A stretch of DNA of 64,000 nucleotides from an uncultured Rhizobiaceae bacterium (GTDB lineage: Bacteria > Pseudomonadota > Alphaproteobacteria > Rhizobiales > Rhizobiaceae). Numbering within the stretch: position 1 is the first letter of the stretch; every line of letters starts with the position of its first letter. The stretch lies in assembly GCA_951813045.1 (NCBI GenBank), contig CATOTF010000002.1, forward strand, positions 744,001-808,000. Reading direction: 5' to 3'. The position numbers and the translations under genes were made by a program. The notes below the pieces were generated by a model that ran no database searches, was not told where the DNA came from, and saw only the letters and a list, made by a program, of their open reading frames with translations. Positions 35,192-44,964 of the stretch are shown here, one piece after another.

Positions 35192-37273
35192 TCAATTCTT
35201 CCCTACTGCCTTCAGCGCAAATGAGTAAACCAGTGCGACTTCTTCGAGATAGGCGAAACGGCCCGTTTTCCCGAAGTGACCGGACCCCATATTTGTTTTC
35301 AGCAGGATCGGTGATTTGCCCTTGGTGACGTCACGCAGTTTCGCGACCCATTTCGACGGCTCCCAATATTGTACCCTTGGGTCTGTCAGTCCAGAGAGGG
35401 CAAAAATTGGCGGATAATCCTGTTCAATGACGTTTTCATAAGGGGAATAGCTGGCGATAATGTCATATTCGTCCGCACTCTCTATTGGATTGCCCCATTG
35501 GCTCCATTCCCCCGGCGTAAGCGGGAGTGATGCGTCCAGCATCGTATTCAACACGTCGACGAACGGGACTTGGGCTATGATGCCTGAATACAAATCAGGT
35601 TCCATATTGACGACTGCACCCATCAACAGGCCACCGGCTGACCCTCCCATGGCGACGATTTTTCCACGGGATGTGAATCCTTCTGATGCAAGATAATTCC
35701 CGCTGGCGTTGAAATCCTTGAAGGTTTTGGATTTACCGGCCTTTTTGGTTTGCTCGTACCAGTGACGGCCTTTTTCATCGCCCCCGCGCACGTGAGCGGT
35801 GCAATAGACAAATCCGCGATCAACCAGGCTCAATCTATTTGTCGAAAAACTGGCGGGCATGCCCATGCCATAGGAACCATAGCCGTACAAAAGGCAGGGA
35901 GCGGAACCGTCCAGCGGGGTGTCTTCATGATACAGAACGGTGAGCGGGACGTTTTCCCAGTCTTCCGTCGGAGCCTGCAAACGTCTTACAACATAATTGC
36001 TTGCGTCGTGGCCGGACGGAATTTCCTGTTCCTTGCGTAACATCCGTTCGCGGGTTTCGAGATCGTAGTCCCAGACCTGCGCAGGCGTAGATGGTGAGGA
36101 ATAGCTGAAACGAAAGTTGGTGGTATCAAACTCATATCCCGAACCAACGCCGAGCGAATATGCCTCTTCATCAAATGAGACGATATGCTCTTCACCGCTT
36201 GCAATATGACGTACGACAATGCGGGGCAGAGCGTCTTCACGCTCAAGTCTCACCATAAAGTCTTTAATAACAAAGGAGGAATCGAGCAGCACATGGGGCC
36301 GGTGCGGAATCAATTCTTTCCAGTCTTCCTCGTGTGGCGCGGAGATATTGGCGGTCATTATCCGAAAGTTCTCGGCTCCACCGGAATTGGTAGTGATGTA
36401 CAACGTATCACGATGCATATCGACACTATATTCGTGCTCAGCACGGCGGGGTGTAACCAGGATTGCTTCGGCTTTTGGGTTGTCAGCGGGCAGTAGATGA
36501 ACTTCGTCCTCATCGTTTTGTCCGGTGTGTATTTGGATCCATTTTCCGTCGAGAGATTTCCCCACATGTACATAAAATCGTGGGTCTTTCTCCTCAAAAA
36601 TCAGTTCTTCATCTTTGCCCGGTGCTTTGAAATATGCGGCGTTGGGTCGATGGTTTTCGTCGACTTTCACATAGACGTAGCTTTTTGCGTCGCTGCACCA
36701 TGTGAAACTTCCAACGTCCCGAACAAGCTCCTCACTGTCTGTTCCGGCATCTAGGTCGCGAATACGCATGTGGTGAAATTCTGAGCCGTTGGTATCAACG
36801 CTCCACGCGAGATTTTTGTGATCAGGTGAATGGGACATCAACCCAAGCGCAAAATACTCGGTACCTTCCGCTTCTTTGGGGCCGTCGAACAGGATCGTTT
36901 CGTCCCCGCCTTCTCGAGGTGCACGGGTGAAGAGGGGATATTCTTTCCCTTCCTCATAGCGACTTGCGTACGCAAATGGGCCATCAGGAGAAGCAACGGA
37001 TGAATCGTCCTGCTTGACGCGACCTTTCAACTCTTCAAAAAGCGCCTCCTGCAGAGGCTTCGTGTCTTCCATCAGGGTTTCGTAATATGTGTTCTCGGCT
37101 TCCAGATAATCCCGAATATCTTGTGGTAGAACCTCGGGGTCGCGCATGACATCTTGCCAGTTGTCAGCGCGCAACCATGCGTAGGAATCGCTGAGTTCTT
37201 TTCCGTGATGTAAAGTTTTGGAAGTGCGTTTTTCAGCGACGGGCGCGGGCAATTTGCCGAGATCAAAAGTCAC
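35192..37273 (-). CDS. ptrB: Oligopeptidase B (S9 prolyl-oligopeptidase family)
   Basis: A 693-aa serine peptidase that cleaves short peptides after basic residues. The N-terminal beta-propeller runs to about residue 420. The catalytic Ser is S545 in AMGGSAGGLLMGAV; the Asp is in LSGLTDPRVQYWEP and the His in GSGHFGKTGRF. Markers of oligopeptidase B are RGGDEKGRHWYEQ and LYGYGSYG. No signal peptide is evident. The GTG start follows directly after the stop of msrB (TGA-GTG), so the two are probably co-transcribed. Confidence 0.93.
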   Translation of the reverse strand: MTFDLGKLPAPVAEKRTSKTLHHGKELSDSYAWLRADNWQDVMRDPEVLPQDIRDYLEAENTYYETLMEDTKPLQEALFEELKGRVKQDDSSVASPDGPFAYASRYEEGKEYPLFTRAPREGGDETILFDGPKEAEGTEYFALGLMSHSPDHKNLAWSVDTNGSEFHHMRIRDLDAGTDSEELVRDVGSFTWCSDAKSYVYVKVDENHRPNAAYFKAPGKDEELIFEEKDPRFYVHVGKSLDGKWIQIHTGQNDEDEVHLLPADNPKAEAILVTPRRAEHEYSVDMHRDTLYITTNSGGAENFRIMTANISAPHEEDWKELIPHRPHVLLDSSFVIKDFMVRLEREDALPRIVVRHIASGEEHIVSFDEEAYSLGVGSGYEFDTTNFRFSYSSPSTPAQVWDYDLETRERMLRKEQEIPSGHDASNYVVRRLQAPTEDWENVPLTVLYHEDTPLDGSAPCLLYGYGSYGMGMPASFSTNRLSLVDRGFVYCTAHVRGGDEKGRHWYEQTKKAGKSKTFKDFNASGNYLASEGFTSRGKIVAMGGSAGGLLMGAVVNMEPDLYSGIIAQVPFVDVLNTMLDASLPLTPGEWSQWGNPIESADEYDIIASYSPYENVIEQDYPPIFALSGLTDPRVQYWEPSKWVAKLRDVTKGKSPILLKTNMGSGHFGKTGRFAYLEEVALVYSFALKAVGKN

Positions 37274-37681
37274 TCAGGCGTCCCCGTCTTCATTTGGTTG
37301 AAAATCCAGCGCTGCACCGTTCATGCAATAGCGCTGCCCCGTCGGCGCGGGGCCATCGGAGAATACATGCCCCAAATGTCCATCACAATCTGCACAGCGA
37401 ACCTCGGTACGTTTCATAAAAAACTTTCGGTCGGTATGCTCCGTCACAGCTTCTTCTGCTACCGGCGCGAAAAAACTGGGCCATCCCGTTCCGGAATCAA
37501 ATTTGGTATCCGATAAAAATAGCTCTTTACCGCAACCGGCGCATGCAAATTTTCCTGTACGTTTTTCATCGTTCAGCGGGTTTGAAAATGCCCGTTCCGT
37601 GCCCTCTTCTCGCAAAACATGAAACTGTTCACTGGTTAGAATTTGTTGCCATTCTTCTTTGGATTTATTGACTTTTGCCAT
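37274..37681 (-). CDS. msrB: Peptide-methionine (R)-S-oxide reductase MsrB
   Basis: A 135-aa selenium-free MsrB that repairs the R form of methionine sulfoxide. Zinc ligands C47, C50, C96 and C99 (CAGC, CADC) and catalytic C119 in QRYCMNG are visible, with GTGWPSF near residue 66. A start six codons earlier (37696) is possible. It follows the antiporter operon on the same strand and precedes ptrB without a gap. Confidence 0.95.
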   Translation of the reverse strand: MAKVNKSKEEWQQILTSEQFHVLREEGTERAFSNPLNDEKRTGKFACAGCGKELFLSDTKFDSGTGWPSFFAPVAEEAVTEHTDRKFFMKRTEVRCADCDGHLGHVFSDGPAPTGQRYCMNGAALDFQPNEDGDA

Positions 37682-37770
37682 ATCGGATTCCTTCATTCTG
37701 GAGGCTGTACATTTAAGGCCTGCAAACCATGTAAACAAGCCAATGCGAGGCTTGTAAACCACAGGGATAA

Positions 37771-39480
37771 TCAGGAAATGTTGAAGAGGTTCACCGCAAG
37801 GGCCGCACCCAGAAGAATGGCGAGCCACAGCACCATGGTTCCTGTCGGTTGAACTCCGGCAAACCGGCCTTTCGGGCCAAAAGTATCGGCAAGTGCGGAC
37901 AGTCCTGCAGAAAGTCCAAACGATACACCGCGCTTTAGTTCTTCCCATATTGCAGAAACTAACATGATGACAAAACCTGAAACAGCTGGAGCAATCTTGC
38001 GATAAGTCCAGTCCGTATCGAGGTTAATTGAAAGGAGTTCCGGAGGGTAGATCCCTGTTCTCATGAGAGTGCCGAAAGCAATGGCTGAGAAAAACAGCAA
38101 CTGAAACTGAGTGATGACATGTGTTGTTGTGTAGGGGTTGTATTTCACATCAAATGGCAAAATGCCGTAAAGCGCGTTTGGCCACACGCCAATTGCAATG
38201 CATAGAAATGCTGTCAGCCCCATCGCCAACAACATGTTCCACGGAGCTTCCGCGGGCCTCTTGCCGCTATCGTGGGCAAAGAATGCAAAGTACGGAATTT
38301 TAATTCCTGAATGGTGGAAGACGCCAGCTGAAGCGAACAGCAAGATCATCCAAACGACAAAGTGTCCGTCTTTTGCAGCGGCTGACAAGATCATCGATTT
38401 TGAGATGAAGCCTGAAAACAATGGGAACGCGGAAATTGATGCGGCACCGATCACACAGAATATCATTGTGTAAGGCATCGTCTTATAGAGCCCGCCGAGA
38501 TCGGACCCCTTGGCCGTTCCTGTTCTAAACAGAACGGCACCAACGCTCATAAACAGCAAGGACTTGTACAAAATATGGCTAAATGCGTGGGCAGCCGTCC
38601 CATTGATAGCCAATTCGGAACCAACCCCGATACCTACCACCATAAATCCAAGCTGATTGTTAAGTGAATAGGTTAAAACGCGACGCAGATCATTTTCAAT
38701 CACGGCAAAGAATATCGGGAACAGCGTCATTGTAGCCCCAATAGGGATGAGAATATCGGTGCCGGCAAACCCACGCGCTAGTGCGTAAATCGCGAGCTTT
38801 GTCGTGAACGCTGACAACACTACAGTGCCGGTAATTGTGGCTGCGGGATAGGAATCTTGCAGCCAATTATGAAGCAGTGGAAACGCACATTTAATTCCAA
38901 AGGCGAGTAAAATCAGCCAAGCGCCTGTTCCATCCAACGAAAAGGCATCAAACGCCAAAGAGCCTGTCTCGCGGTAATGAACAACCGCTCCCGCCAGAAG
39001 CACGACACCCGACGCTATTTGGATAATCAGATAGCGCATTCCCGTGTGGTAGGAGCCTTCAGTACGCCGCGCCCAGATGAGAAATACGGAAGCAATGGCG
39101 GTTCCTTCCCACCAAACAAACAAGGTAATCAGGTCACCAGCAAGAACGGCACCAATGGCTGATCCTGAATAGGCAAGTGCTGCGACCTGCTGCATCGTAT
39201 CGCGCACGTGCCACGCATAGAGCAACGACAGAAAGGCAGCGACAGAAAAGATCAGGGAGAAGACAAAGCTCAACCTGTCAAGACGAAACGCAGTCAGGGT
39301 TTCTCCAAATAAATTGTACTCGGTGGTTGTACCGTAAGGCGTCGTCAATAGGAGTGCGGTGCCAATCAGAGGGACCAAAAGCAGAGCGAATGCGCGCAAT
39401 TTTCCGTTAGGAACAAACGGCAGGAGCGCTGCACCAGCCAAATATATCAACGCAGGGTGCAACCACTCAGACATCAGCAT
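37771..39480 (-). CDS. ND5-like antiporter subunit, last gene of the Mrp-type operon
   Basis: A 569-aa polytopic protein with about 14-16 hydrophobic segments, of the proton-translocating ND2/ND4/ND5 family. Conserved points are the Glu in LITLFVWWEGTAIAS, the Lys in FGIKCAFPLLHNWLQDSYP, and AFTTKLAIYALARG. It may act as the N-terminal module of MrpA or as a third MrpD-like subunit. The long C-terminus carries two extra helices. It overlaps the 116-aa gene before it. Bioinformatic assignment as A- or D-type is uncertain. Confidence 0.85.
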   Translation of the reverse strand: MLMSEWLHPALIYLAGAALLPFVPNGKLRAFALLLVPLIGTALLLTTPYGTTTEYNLFGETLTAFRLDRLSFVFSLIFSVAAFLSLLYAWHVRDTMQQVAALAYSGSAIGAVLAGDLITLFVWWEGTAIASVFLIWARRTEGSYHTGMRYLIIQIASGVVLLAGAVVHYRETGSLAFDAFSLDGTGAWLILLAFGIKCAFPLLHNWLQDSYPAATITGTVVLSAFTTKLAIYALARGFAGTDILIPIGATMTLFPIFFAVIENDLRRVLTYSLNNQLGFMVVGIGVGSELAINGTAAHAFSHILYKSLLFMSVGAVLFRTGTAKGSDLGGLYKTMPYTMIFCVIGAASISAFPLFSGFISKSMILSAAAKDGHFVVWMILLFASAGVFHHSGIKIPYFAFFAHDSGKRPAEAPWNMLLAMGLTAFLCIAIGVWPNALYGILPFDVKYNPYTTTHVITQFQLLFFSAIAFGTLMRTGIYPPELLSINLDTDWTYRKIAPAVSGFVIMLVSAIWEELKRGVSFGLSAGLSALADTFGPKGRFAGVQPTGTMVLWLAILLGAALAVNLFNIS

Positions 39481-39817
39481 CTTTCCGGTCTAAGTCGAGT
39501 TCGGGATGTTCTTCGGATTCAACATCATGCGGAGTGTAATATTTTTCATCACGCATCAGGACAATGCGCATAGCCTTCGCGGCAATCACAAGCGCTGCGC
39601 ACATGAAGAAACCATACAGGGCATAGAATCCGGGAAAGTGTTCAATGTCGAAATAGGTTTTCTTGTAATAAAACAAGTCTAAAGCGGCCAGAATCACGCC
39701 AAACACAACCAGGCCCCAAAAAAATCGGTCAACCTTTTTGCGGTCATCTACCCACGAAAGTGAACGGACAATGATGGAATTGGACTGCCGATCATCTGTT
39801 TTCTTGGTGTTAGCCAT
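39467..39817 (-). CDS. Small two-helix membrane protein within the Mrp-type operon
   Basis: A 116-aa protein with two hydrophobic helices (FFWGLVVFGVILAALDLFYY and FYALYGFFMCAALVIAAKAM) and a charged C-terminus rich in Glu/Asp. No family recognised with certainty. It overlaps both neighbours (8 and 14 bases), which implies coupled translation and a stable place in the complex. No counterpart exists in the seven-subunit Mrp operons. Confidence 0.75.
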   Translation of the reverse strand: MANTKKTDDRQSNSIIVRSLSWVDDRKKVDRFFWGLVVFGVILAALDLFYYKKTYFDIEHFPGFYALYGFFMCAALVIAAKAMRIVLMRDEKYYTPHDVESEEHPELDLDRKDADV

Positions 39818-41324
39818 TGCTCACCTCCGGCACGGGAATTTGTGTTATTGGCTCCAGAAAATCGGTAATTGAATTCGCGTAGAAGAACAGCACGATGCAA
39901 CCAACGGCTGTTATGCATAACGGCATAACACACAGCAAGGGCGCTTCGGACAATCGTTCCCGCCAAGGGATATCAGCATTAATTGCCGTAGATCCTGTTC
40001 CCGTGGCGGGGCTAAAGAAACCACGAGCAAAAATTGGAACAAGATAGGCCACATTCAACAGGGAACTTACCATCAATACGCTCATCATGATTAGTTGACC
40101 GGAATCTGCTGCCGCCACCATCAACATCCATTTGCTCCATGAGCCAGCCATGGGTGGCAAGCCAATAATGTTCATTGCACCAATGCCGAAAGCTATGAAT
40201 GTAAATGGCATCGTCCGGCCAAGGCCGCGCATATCGCTGATTTCGGTTTTATGAGTTGCGACGTAAATCGCGCCGGCACACATGAACAGCGTTATTTTAC
40301 CAAACGCGTGTGTGACGATGTGTAACCCACCGCCGATTGCACCCATGGATGTTGCCAGCGCCACGCCTAACGTGATGTAGGAAAGCTGGCTGACGGTTGA
40401 ATAGGCCAATCTCCGTTTGAGGTTATCCTGCTGCATCGCAATGATCGACGCTGCCAAAATTGAAAATGCCGCCACCCACATCAACCATTCCGAAGCACCT
40501 GTGAGCGAAAGGTTCTCGATGCCGAAGATATAGACGCCAATCTTGAGCATAGAAAAGACACCCGCTTTCACCACTGCCACGGCGTGAAGAAGCGCGCTGA
40601 CAGGTGTGGGCGCCACCATTGCTGCGGGTAACCATCGGTGAAACGGCATGAGTGCTGCCTTACCAATGCCGAAGGCAAACAGGCCGAGCAAAATCGCGAG
40701 GAACCCGGCGGTTGTTTTGTCTGCAAGAATACCACCGACCACAAAATCCATACGCCCAGCGATAACATGAGTCCACACTATTGCGGTCAAGAGGAAGACA
40801 ATGCTGGTCCCCATGAGAATGCCGAGATAAGTGCGTGCGCCGGACTTGGCTTCGCCGGTCTCCTTGTGAGCGACCAGCGGATAGGTTGACACCGTCAACA
40901 ACTCGTAGAAAAGAAATAATGTAAGTAGGTTGGCTGAAAAAGCGATGCCGATAGTTGCAAAGATAGCAAATGCAAAACAGGCGAAAAACCGCGCGTGTTT
41001 TTTCTCGTTGTTGCCGCGCATGTAGCCCACACCGTAGATGTGCGTGAGTATCCACAAGGACGATGCCACCAGCGCAAACACCATGCCCAAGGGCTCAATC
41101 TTGAATGCAATCGAAATGTTGGGATGGAACTGAATGAGTTCCAGCGAATAGTCTGCCCCCAGACTAAAACCCTGATAAATCCGTAAGACTGTACCAAACA
41201 AAAGAATGGCGAGAACGAGGGTAATTCCGTCTCTCAGATTGTTTAGCTTGGGTAGCAGGACACAGGTTAGGCATGCTACCAGCGGTAACAGCATCGACAG
41301 GATGATTTGCATTGAAGGCGTCAT
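39810..41324 (-). CDS. MrpD-like antiporter subunit (second ND5-like)
   Basis: A 504-aa polytopic protein, about 14 helices. The family acidic residue is in FLFYELLTVSTYPLVAH; FGIGKAALMPFHRWLPAAM and HAVAVVKAGVFSMLK carry the conserved lysines. It is closest in pattern to MrpD/NuoN-like subunits that move protons. It overlaps the upstream ND5-like gene by ATGA and the 116-aa gene by 8 bases. Confidence 0.88.
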   Translation of the reverse strand: MTPSMQIILSMLLPLVACLTCVLLPKLNNLRDGITLVLAILLFGTVLRIYQGFSLGADYSLELIQFHPNISIAFKIEPLGMVFALVASSLWILTHIYGVGYMRGNNEKKHARFFACFAFAIFATIGIAFSANLLTLFLFYELLTVSTYPLVAHKETGEAKSGARTYLGILMGTSIVFLLTAIVWTHVIAGRMDFVVGGILADKTTAGFLAILLGLFAFGIGKAALMPFHRWLPAAMVAPTPVSALLHAVAVVKAGVFSMLKIGVYIFGIENLSLTGASEWLMWVAAFSILAASIIAMQQDNLKRRLAYSTVSQLSYITLGVALATSMGAIGGGLHIVTHAFGKITLFMCAGAIYVATHKTEISDMRGLGRTMPFTFIAFGIGAMNIIGLPPMAGSWSKWMLMVAAADSGQLIMMSVLMVSSLLNVAYLVPIFARGFFSPATGTGSTAINADIPWRERLSEAPLLCVMPLCITAVGCIVLFFYANSITDFLEPITQIPVPEVSNG

Positions 41325-42850
41325 TTCCGACCCTCCACACCCATAACGGTTGCCTCACCGCCGTAACCACCACCAATTAGGGATTCGGCTGCTGTTTGTG
41401 ATGCAACAGTGATCGTGCTCGCATCAAGACCAAACCAGATGGTCGCAATGACCAACACATAAGTGGGGACAAGCAGAGACAAGGGCGCCTCTGCCACAGC
41501 CACATTGGAAGTCGATGGCGTCAGATAGAGCGTTTCAACGCACTTCCATACGTAAATTACAGCCAGCAGCGACGAAGCTACGATCAGCAGCGCGATGAAC
41601 CAGTAACCCTGTTGAAATGCCGCGGTCAGGAGTAGCCATTTGGACACAAACCCGGCTGTTCCCGGCACACCTATGAGACTTAGGCCACCCAGAACAATCG
41701 CAGCACTTGTCCAAGGCATTTGGCGCCCAAGCCCTGCCATTTTAGGCAGTAGCGGTGAACCAATTCGCATGATGATCGCACCGACGGCCATGAACATGGC
41801 ACCCTTGGTAATTGCGTGGTTGAACAAATGCGCCATGGTGGCGGTCAGGCCTGCAGAACTAAACAGCGCAACGCCAAGTAACATATATCCAATTTGCGCG
41901 ATGCTTGAATAAGCCAACAGGCGTTTCAGGTTAACCTGATAAACGGCGATCAGGGACGCGGCGAACATGGCTATGATGGCAAATGGGAAGAAGATCAGGC
42001 GAACAGTATCCAGCTCGAATCCGAATTTTGCCGAGAAAACCGAAAACATGAAACGCAGCACGACATAAATCGCCACTTTTGTGGCCGTTGCAGCCAAAAA
42101 CGCGGAAATTGCCGAGGGCGCGTATGTGTACGCACCGGGTAACCAGCGGTGGAGCGGATAAATAGCGATCTTGAGGCCCATTCCAATGACGATAAACGCA
42201 AATGCCGTTCTCACTGTTTTATTGTCTTCCAACGGCGCAAGACGCTGCGACAGGTCCACCATGTTCAGTGTCCCAGTCGACATGTAGATGAGCCCGAGGC
42301 CAATCACAAAAAAGGTTGCGCCGATTGTGCCCAGTATCAAATAATCATAGGCAGCAGAAAGTGCTCGTTTGTCCTTATTCGCTCCCAAGGCTACAAGAAC
42401 GTAGGTCGACAGGGATGAAATCTCCAGGAATACGAAAACGTTGAACGCGTCACCGGTTATTGCGACCCCCAGAAGGCCTGTGAAGCACAGCATATAACAG
42501 GCGAAGAACAATGTGTGATGGTGTTCAGCGATCTCATCTTTGATGCTAACACGGGCGTAGGGAAGTACAACGGTGCTGATCGCCGACACGATAAGCAGCA
42601 CCAACGCATTGGCCGCGTCAACGCGGTATTCAATACCTAGCGGTGGTGCCCATCCGCCAAGGTGATAGGAAAGGACATCACCGTCGATCACCATCAACAA
42701 AAGATGGAGCGACAGGATCAACGCAAATAGGGAAGCAAAAAAGCTGATCCAGAATGCAACCGCACGATTGCCGAACAGCATGCACAGCGGTGCCGCTAAC
42801 AACGGTATCAGCACCACTAATATTAATGAGTGATTGACGAGTGCTGACAT
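41321..42850 (-). CDS. MrpD-like antiporter subunit (first ND5-like)
   Basis: A 509-aa polytopic protein of the same superfamily. Key segments are VFVFLEISSLSTYVLVALGA with the conserved Glu, GMGLKIAIYPLHRWLPGAY with the Lys, and ATATKVAIYVVLRF. Position directly after mrpC is that of mrpD in standard operons, so this is the best mrpD candidate of the three. It overlaps mrpC's stop by one base. Confidence 0.9.
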   Translation of the reverse strand: MSALVNHSLILVVLIPLLAAPLCMLFGNRAVAFWISFFASLFALILSLHLLLMVIDGDVLSYHLGGWAPPLGIEYRVDAANALVLLIVSAISTVVLPYARVSIKDEIAEHHHTLFFACYMLCFTGLLGVAITGDAFNVFVFLEISSLSTYVLVALGANKDKRALSAAYDYLILGTIGATFFVIGLGLIYMSTGTLNMVDLSQRLAPLEDNKTVRTAFAFIVIGMGLKIAIYPLHRWLPGAYTYAPSAISAFLAATATKVAIYVVLRFMFSVFSAKFGFELDTVRLIFFPFAIIAMFAASLIAVYQVNLKRLLAYSSIAQIGYMLLGVALFSSAGLTATMAHLFNHAITKGAMFMAVGAIIMRIGSPLLPKMAGLGRQMPWTSAAIVLGGLSLIGVPGTAGFVSKWLLLTAAFQQGYWFIALLIVASSLLAVIYVWKCVETLYLTPSTSNVAVAEAPLSLLVPTYVLVIATIWFGLDASTITVASQTAAESLIGGGYGGEATVMGVEGRK

Positions 42851-43275
42851 TACTTGGACTTCAATACTTCTTCTTCCAGCGCGGCCAATTCGTCGCGTTC
42901 CTGTTGCTGGTCCAGTGCCAAGACTTCGTCTTCTTCGATTGTTCCGTAACTCTCATTGATCCGCACAATTAAAGCCAGGCCAAGCGATGTTGTTGCGATT
43001 CCAACGACGATTGCGGTCAGGATAAGAACATGGGGCAGGGGGTTGGAATAAACTTCATCTGGATTACCTGTAAGAATGGGTGCCGTGCCACCGGCAACCT
43101 TACCCATCGAAATGTAAAGCATGAAAACGGCCGCTTGAAATAGATTTAGACCAACAACCTTTTTCAACAGATTGCCTCTTGAAACGACAATATATAGTCC
43201 CGTCATCATGAGAACGACAAACAGCCAATAATTCATGTGGCCGAAGATGAATCCAGAGCTGAACAGATTGTCCAT
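42850..43275 (-). CDS. mrpC: Mrp antiporter subunit C (NuoK-like)
   Basis: A 141-aa protein with three helices in NuoK-like spacing. The family motif NPLPHVLILTAIVVGIATTS is at residues 76-95, followed by LGLALIVRINESYGT. The C-terminal 25 residues are acidic and charged. In this family the subunit joins the D- and A-type channels. It lies three bases after mrpB. Confidence 0.92.
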   Translation of the reverse strand: MDNLFSSGFIFGHMNYWLFVVLMMTGLYIVVSRGNLLKKVVGLNLFQAAVFMLYISMGKVAGGTAPILTGNPDEVYSNPLPHVLILTAIVVGIATTSLGLALIVRINESYGTIEEDEVLALDQQQERDELAALEEEVLKSK

Positions 43276-43278
43276 CTT

Positions 43279-43719
43279 CTACCAATCCTCGTCATTGATT
43301 TGTGGAGGTCGGCCAGCGAATGCGTAATAGATCGCCAGCATCACTGCGAACACAGTGACACCAACGCCCAGTTCTACCGCAATTATGCCCCAGTGTTGTC
43401 CCTGATAGCCTTTTTGCGCCATTACGTTGTAATCAAGAAAATTGCCGCCTTGAAAAAGATTCACCACCCCTGTGCCCGCGTAAATTAACAGACCGAGTGC
43501 GACGAAACGGTGAACGACGTAGTCTGGCACCTTGTCGCGTAGATTGCGTAATCCGAATACCGTTCCATATAGAATAAAGCCCACAGCGAATATAACTCCG
43601 GCCTGAAATCCACCACCTGGACCGAAGTCACCGTGGAACTGTACGTACAATCCATAAAGCAATATTGGTGCTACCAGGATTTTTGTTATAGCCCGCAAAA
43701 TCAGATGATGATCCATCAA
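43279..43719 (-). CDS. mrpB: Mrp antiporter subunit B
   Basis: A 146-aa, four-helix MnhB-domain protein. The segment FHGDFGPGGGFQAGVIFAVG near residue 27 is the MnhB signature. It overlaps the DUF4040 gene by ATGA and is followed by mrpC. Confidence 0.93.
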   Translation of the reverse strand: MMDHHLILRAITKILVAPILLYGLYVQFHGDFGPGGGFQAGVIFAVGFILYGTVFGLRNLRDKVPDYVVHRFVALGLLIYAGTGVVNLFQGGNFLDYNVMAQKGYQGQHWGIIAVELGVGVTVFAVMLAIYYAFAGRPPQINDEDW

Positions 43720-44270
43720 CGGGTCTCCTTCCGCCGACGAGAACTTCGTCTGCCGAGCCCGCTAATCAGCAAAATAACCCCTAGTCCTGCGGTAAACACC
43801 ACGGTCACTTCGCCAAGCGTGTCGAACCCCCGGTAACTCGCCAGCACAGCGGTCACAATGTTAGGAACGTGGATATCTTCCGGAGTTTTGCGGATGTAAT
43901 CCGGACCTACATGCAATTGTACCGGTGCGGTCGGTGATCCGAATTCGGGCATGTCGAGTGTGCCGTAAATCAGCACGCCACCCGTCAAAAGAACAACAAT
44001 TAGCGGTACGGGCGAATAACGTTCTGGCTTTTTTTCAGTGCGGGCTGTTATTGCGATTGTTCCCAACATCAAGACGGTCGATATACCTGCACCGACTGCA
44101 GCTTCGGTGAAAGCCACGTCGACAGCATCCATTACCACAAACAAAAGTGCGGCCAATAAGCTAAACGCACCGGAAAGCATAACAACGGCAAAAAGACTGC
44201 GAACCAATGCAATAGCAATTGCTGACGCGACGAGGCCAAAAAATAAAAGGAGAGTTATGGCGAGTTCCAT
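43716..44270 (-). CDS. MbhD/DUF4040-type subunit (C-terminal MrpA part as a separate gene)
   Basis: A 184-aa membrane protein with five to six helices. AFSLLAALLFVVMDAVDVAF and TEAAVGAGISTVLMLGTIAI match the MbhD-like domain (DUF4040) that forms part of the C-terminus of large MrpA proteins; residues 145-178 (VLASYRGFDTLGEVTVVFTA) match the MbhE-like end. Here the unit stands alone upstream of mrpB. The N-terminal ND5-like part of MrpA is therefore encoded elsewhere, perhaps by the last gene of the operon. Confidence 0.87.
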   Translation of the reverse strand: MELAITLLLFFGLVASAIAIALVRSLFAVVMLSGAFSLLAALLFVVMDAVDVAFTEAAVGAGISTVLMLGTIAITARTEKKPERYSPVPLIVVLLTGGVLIYGTLDMPEFGSPTAPVQLHVGPDYIRKTPEDIHVPNIVTAVLASYRGFDTLGEVTVVFTAGLGVILLISGLGRRSSRRRKETR

Positions 44271-44656
44271 CAGCGCATCGCCTTTGATTTCTTTGTGGCA
44301 GTTTTTTTCGATTTTGAAGGCTTGGCCGATGTATCCGTATTGTCCTCGACCAGGTCTTGAGGACGCGAACCCGACATGAAGGCAGCATTCGCAACTGCAT
44401 GTGAGGCCGTCGGGCCAGTCAAGAACAGGAAGATTACGATAAGGACAAGCTTCACAGTCACGAGCGAAAATCCACCCTGTAACATCAAGCCGAATAGGAT
44501 TAATCCGGCTCCAGCCGAATCAATAACAGAAGCCGCGTGTAATCGAGCCCAAAAATCCCCCAACCGAACCATTCCCAAAGAGCCAACAAATAGAAAAAAT
44601 CCGCCCACTACAAAGCTAATCCAGGAAAGACCTTCTATTAGATTATCCCAAATCAT
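44270..44656 (-). CDS. mrpG: Mrp antiporter subunit G
   Basis: A 128-aa, three-helix MnhG/PhaG protein. Marks: FFLFVGSLGMVRLGDFWARL and HAASVIDSAGAGLILFG, then FLFLTGPTASHAVANAAF. The tail is Lys/Ser-rich. It overlaps mrpF by four bases and its stop overlaps the next start by one. Confidence 0.93.
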   Translation of the reverse strand: MIWDNLIEGLSWISFVVGGFFLFVGSLGMVRLGDFWARLHAASVIDSAGAGLILFGLMLQGGFSLVTVKLVLIVIFLFLTGPTASHAVANAAFMSGSRPQDLVEDNTDTSAKPSKSKKTATKKSKAMR

Positions 44657-44964
44657 TTGCCGTTCTCCGGCGAATCCGATGCGATAACCATCGGTTCATC
44701 CTCAATGGCGTCACCCAGCCTGCGGTAACGGAAAAACTTCAAAACTGCGATTGTACCAACAAAATTAATTAAGGCGTACAGCAGCGCGATATCGAGAAAA
44801 TCGGGGCGGCCGAACAAAAAACCAACAGTTCCAATGAGAAGAACTGTACATGTGCCAAATGTGTTCAACGCAAGAACGCGGTCATAAAGTGTTGGGCCAT
44901 AAAATAATCGCACCATCAGGATTGCCATACAAAGGGAGATGAGAAGGGAAATAAAGGCAAACAT
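44653..44964 (-). CDS. mrpF: Mrp antiporter subunit F
   Basis: A 103-aa, three-helix MnhF protein. GPTLYDRVLALNTFGTCTVL and RPDFLDIALLYALINFVGTI are the family segments; the Asp in YDRVLA is conserved. It overlaps mrpE by one base and mrpG by four. Confidence 0.93.
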   Translation of the reverse strand: MFAFISLLISLCMAILMVRLFYGPTLYDRVLALNTFGTCTVLLIGTVGFLFGRPDFLDIALLYALINFVGTIAVLKFFRYRRLGDAIEDEPMVIASDSPENGK

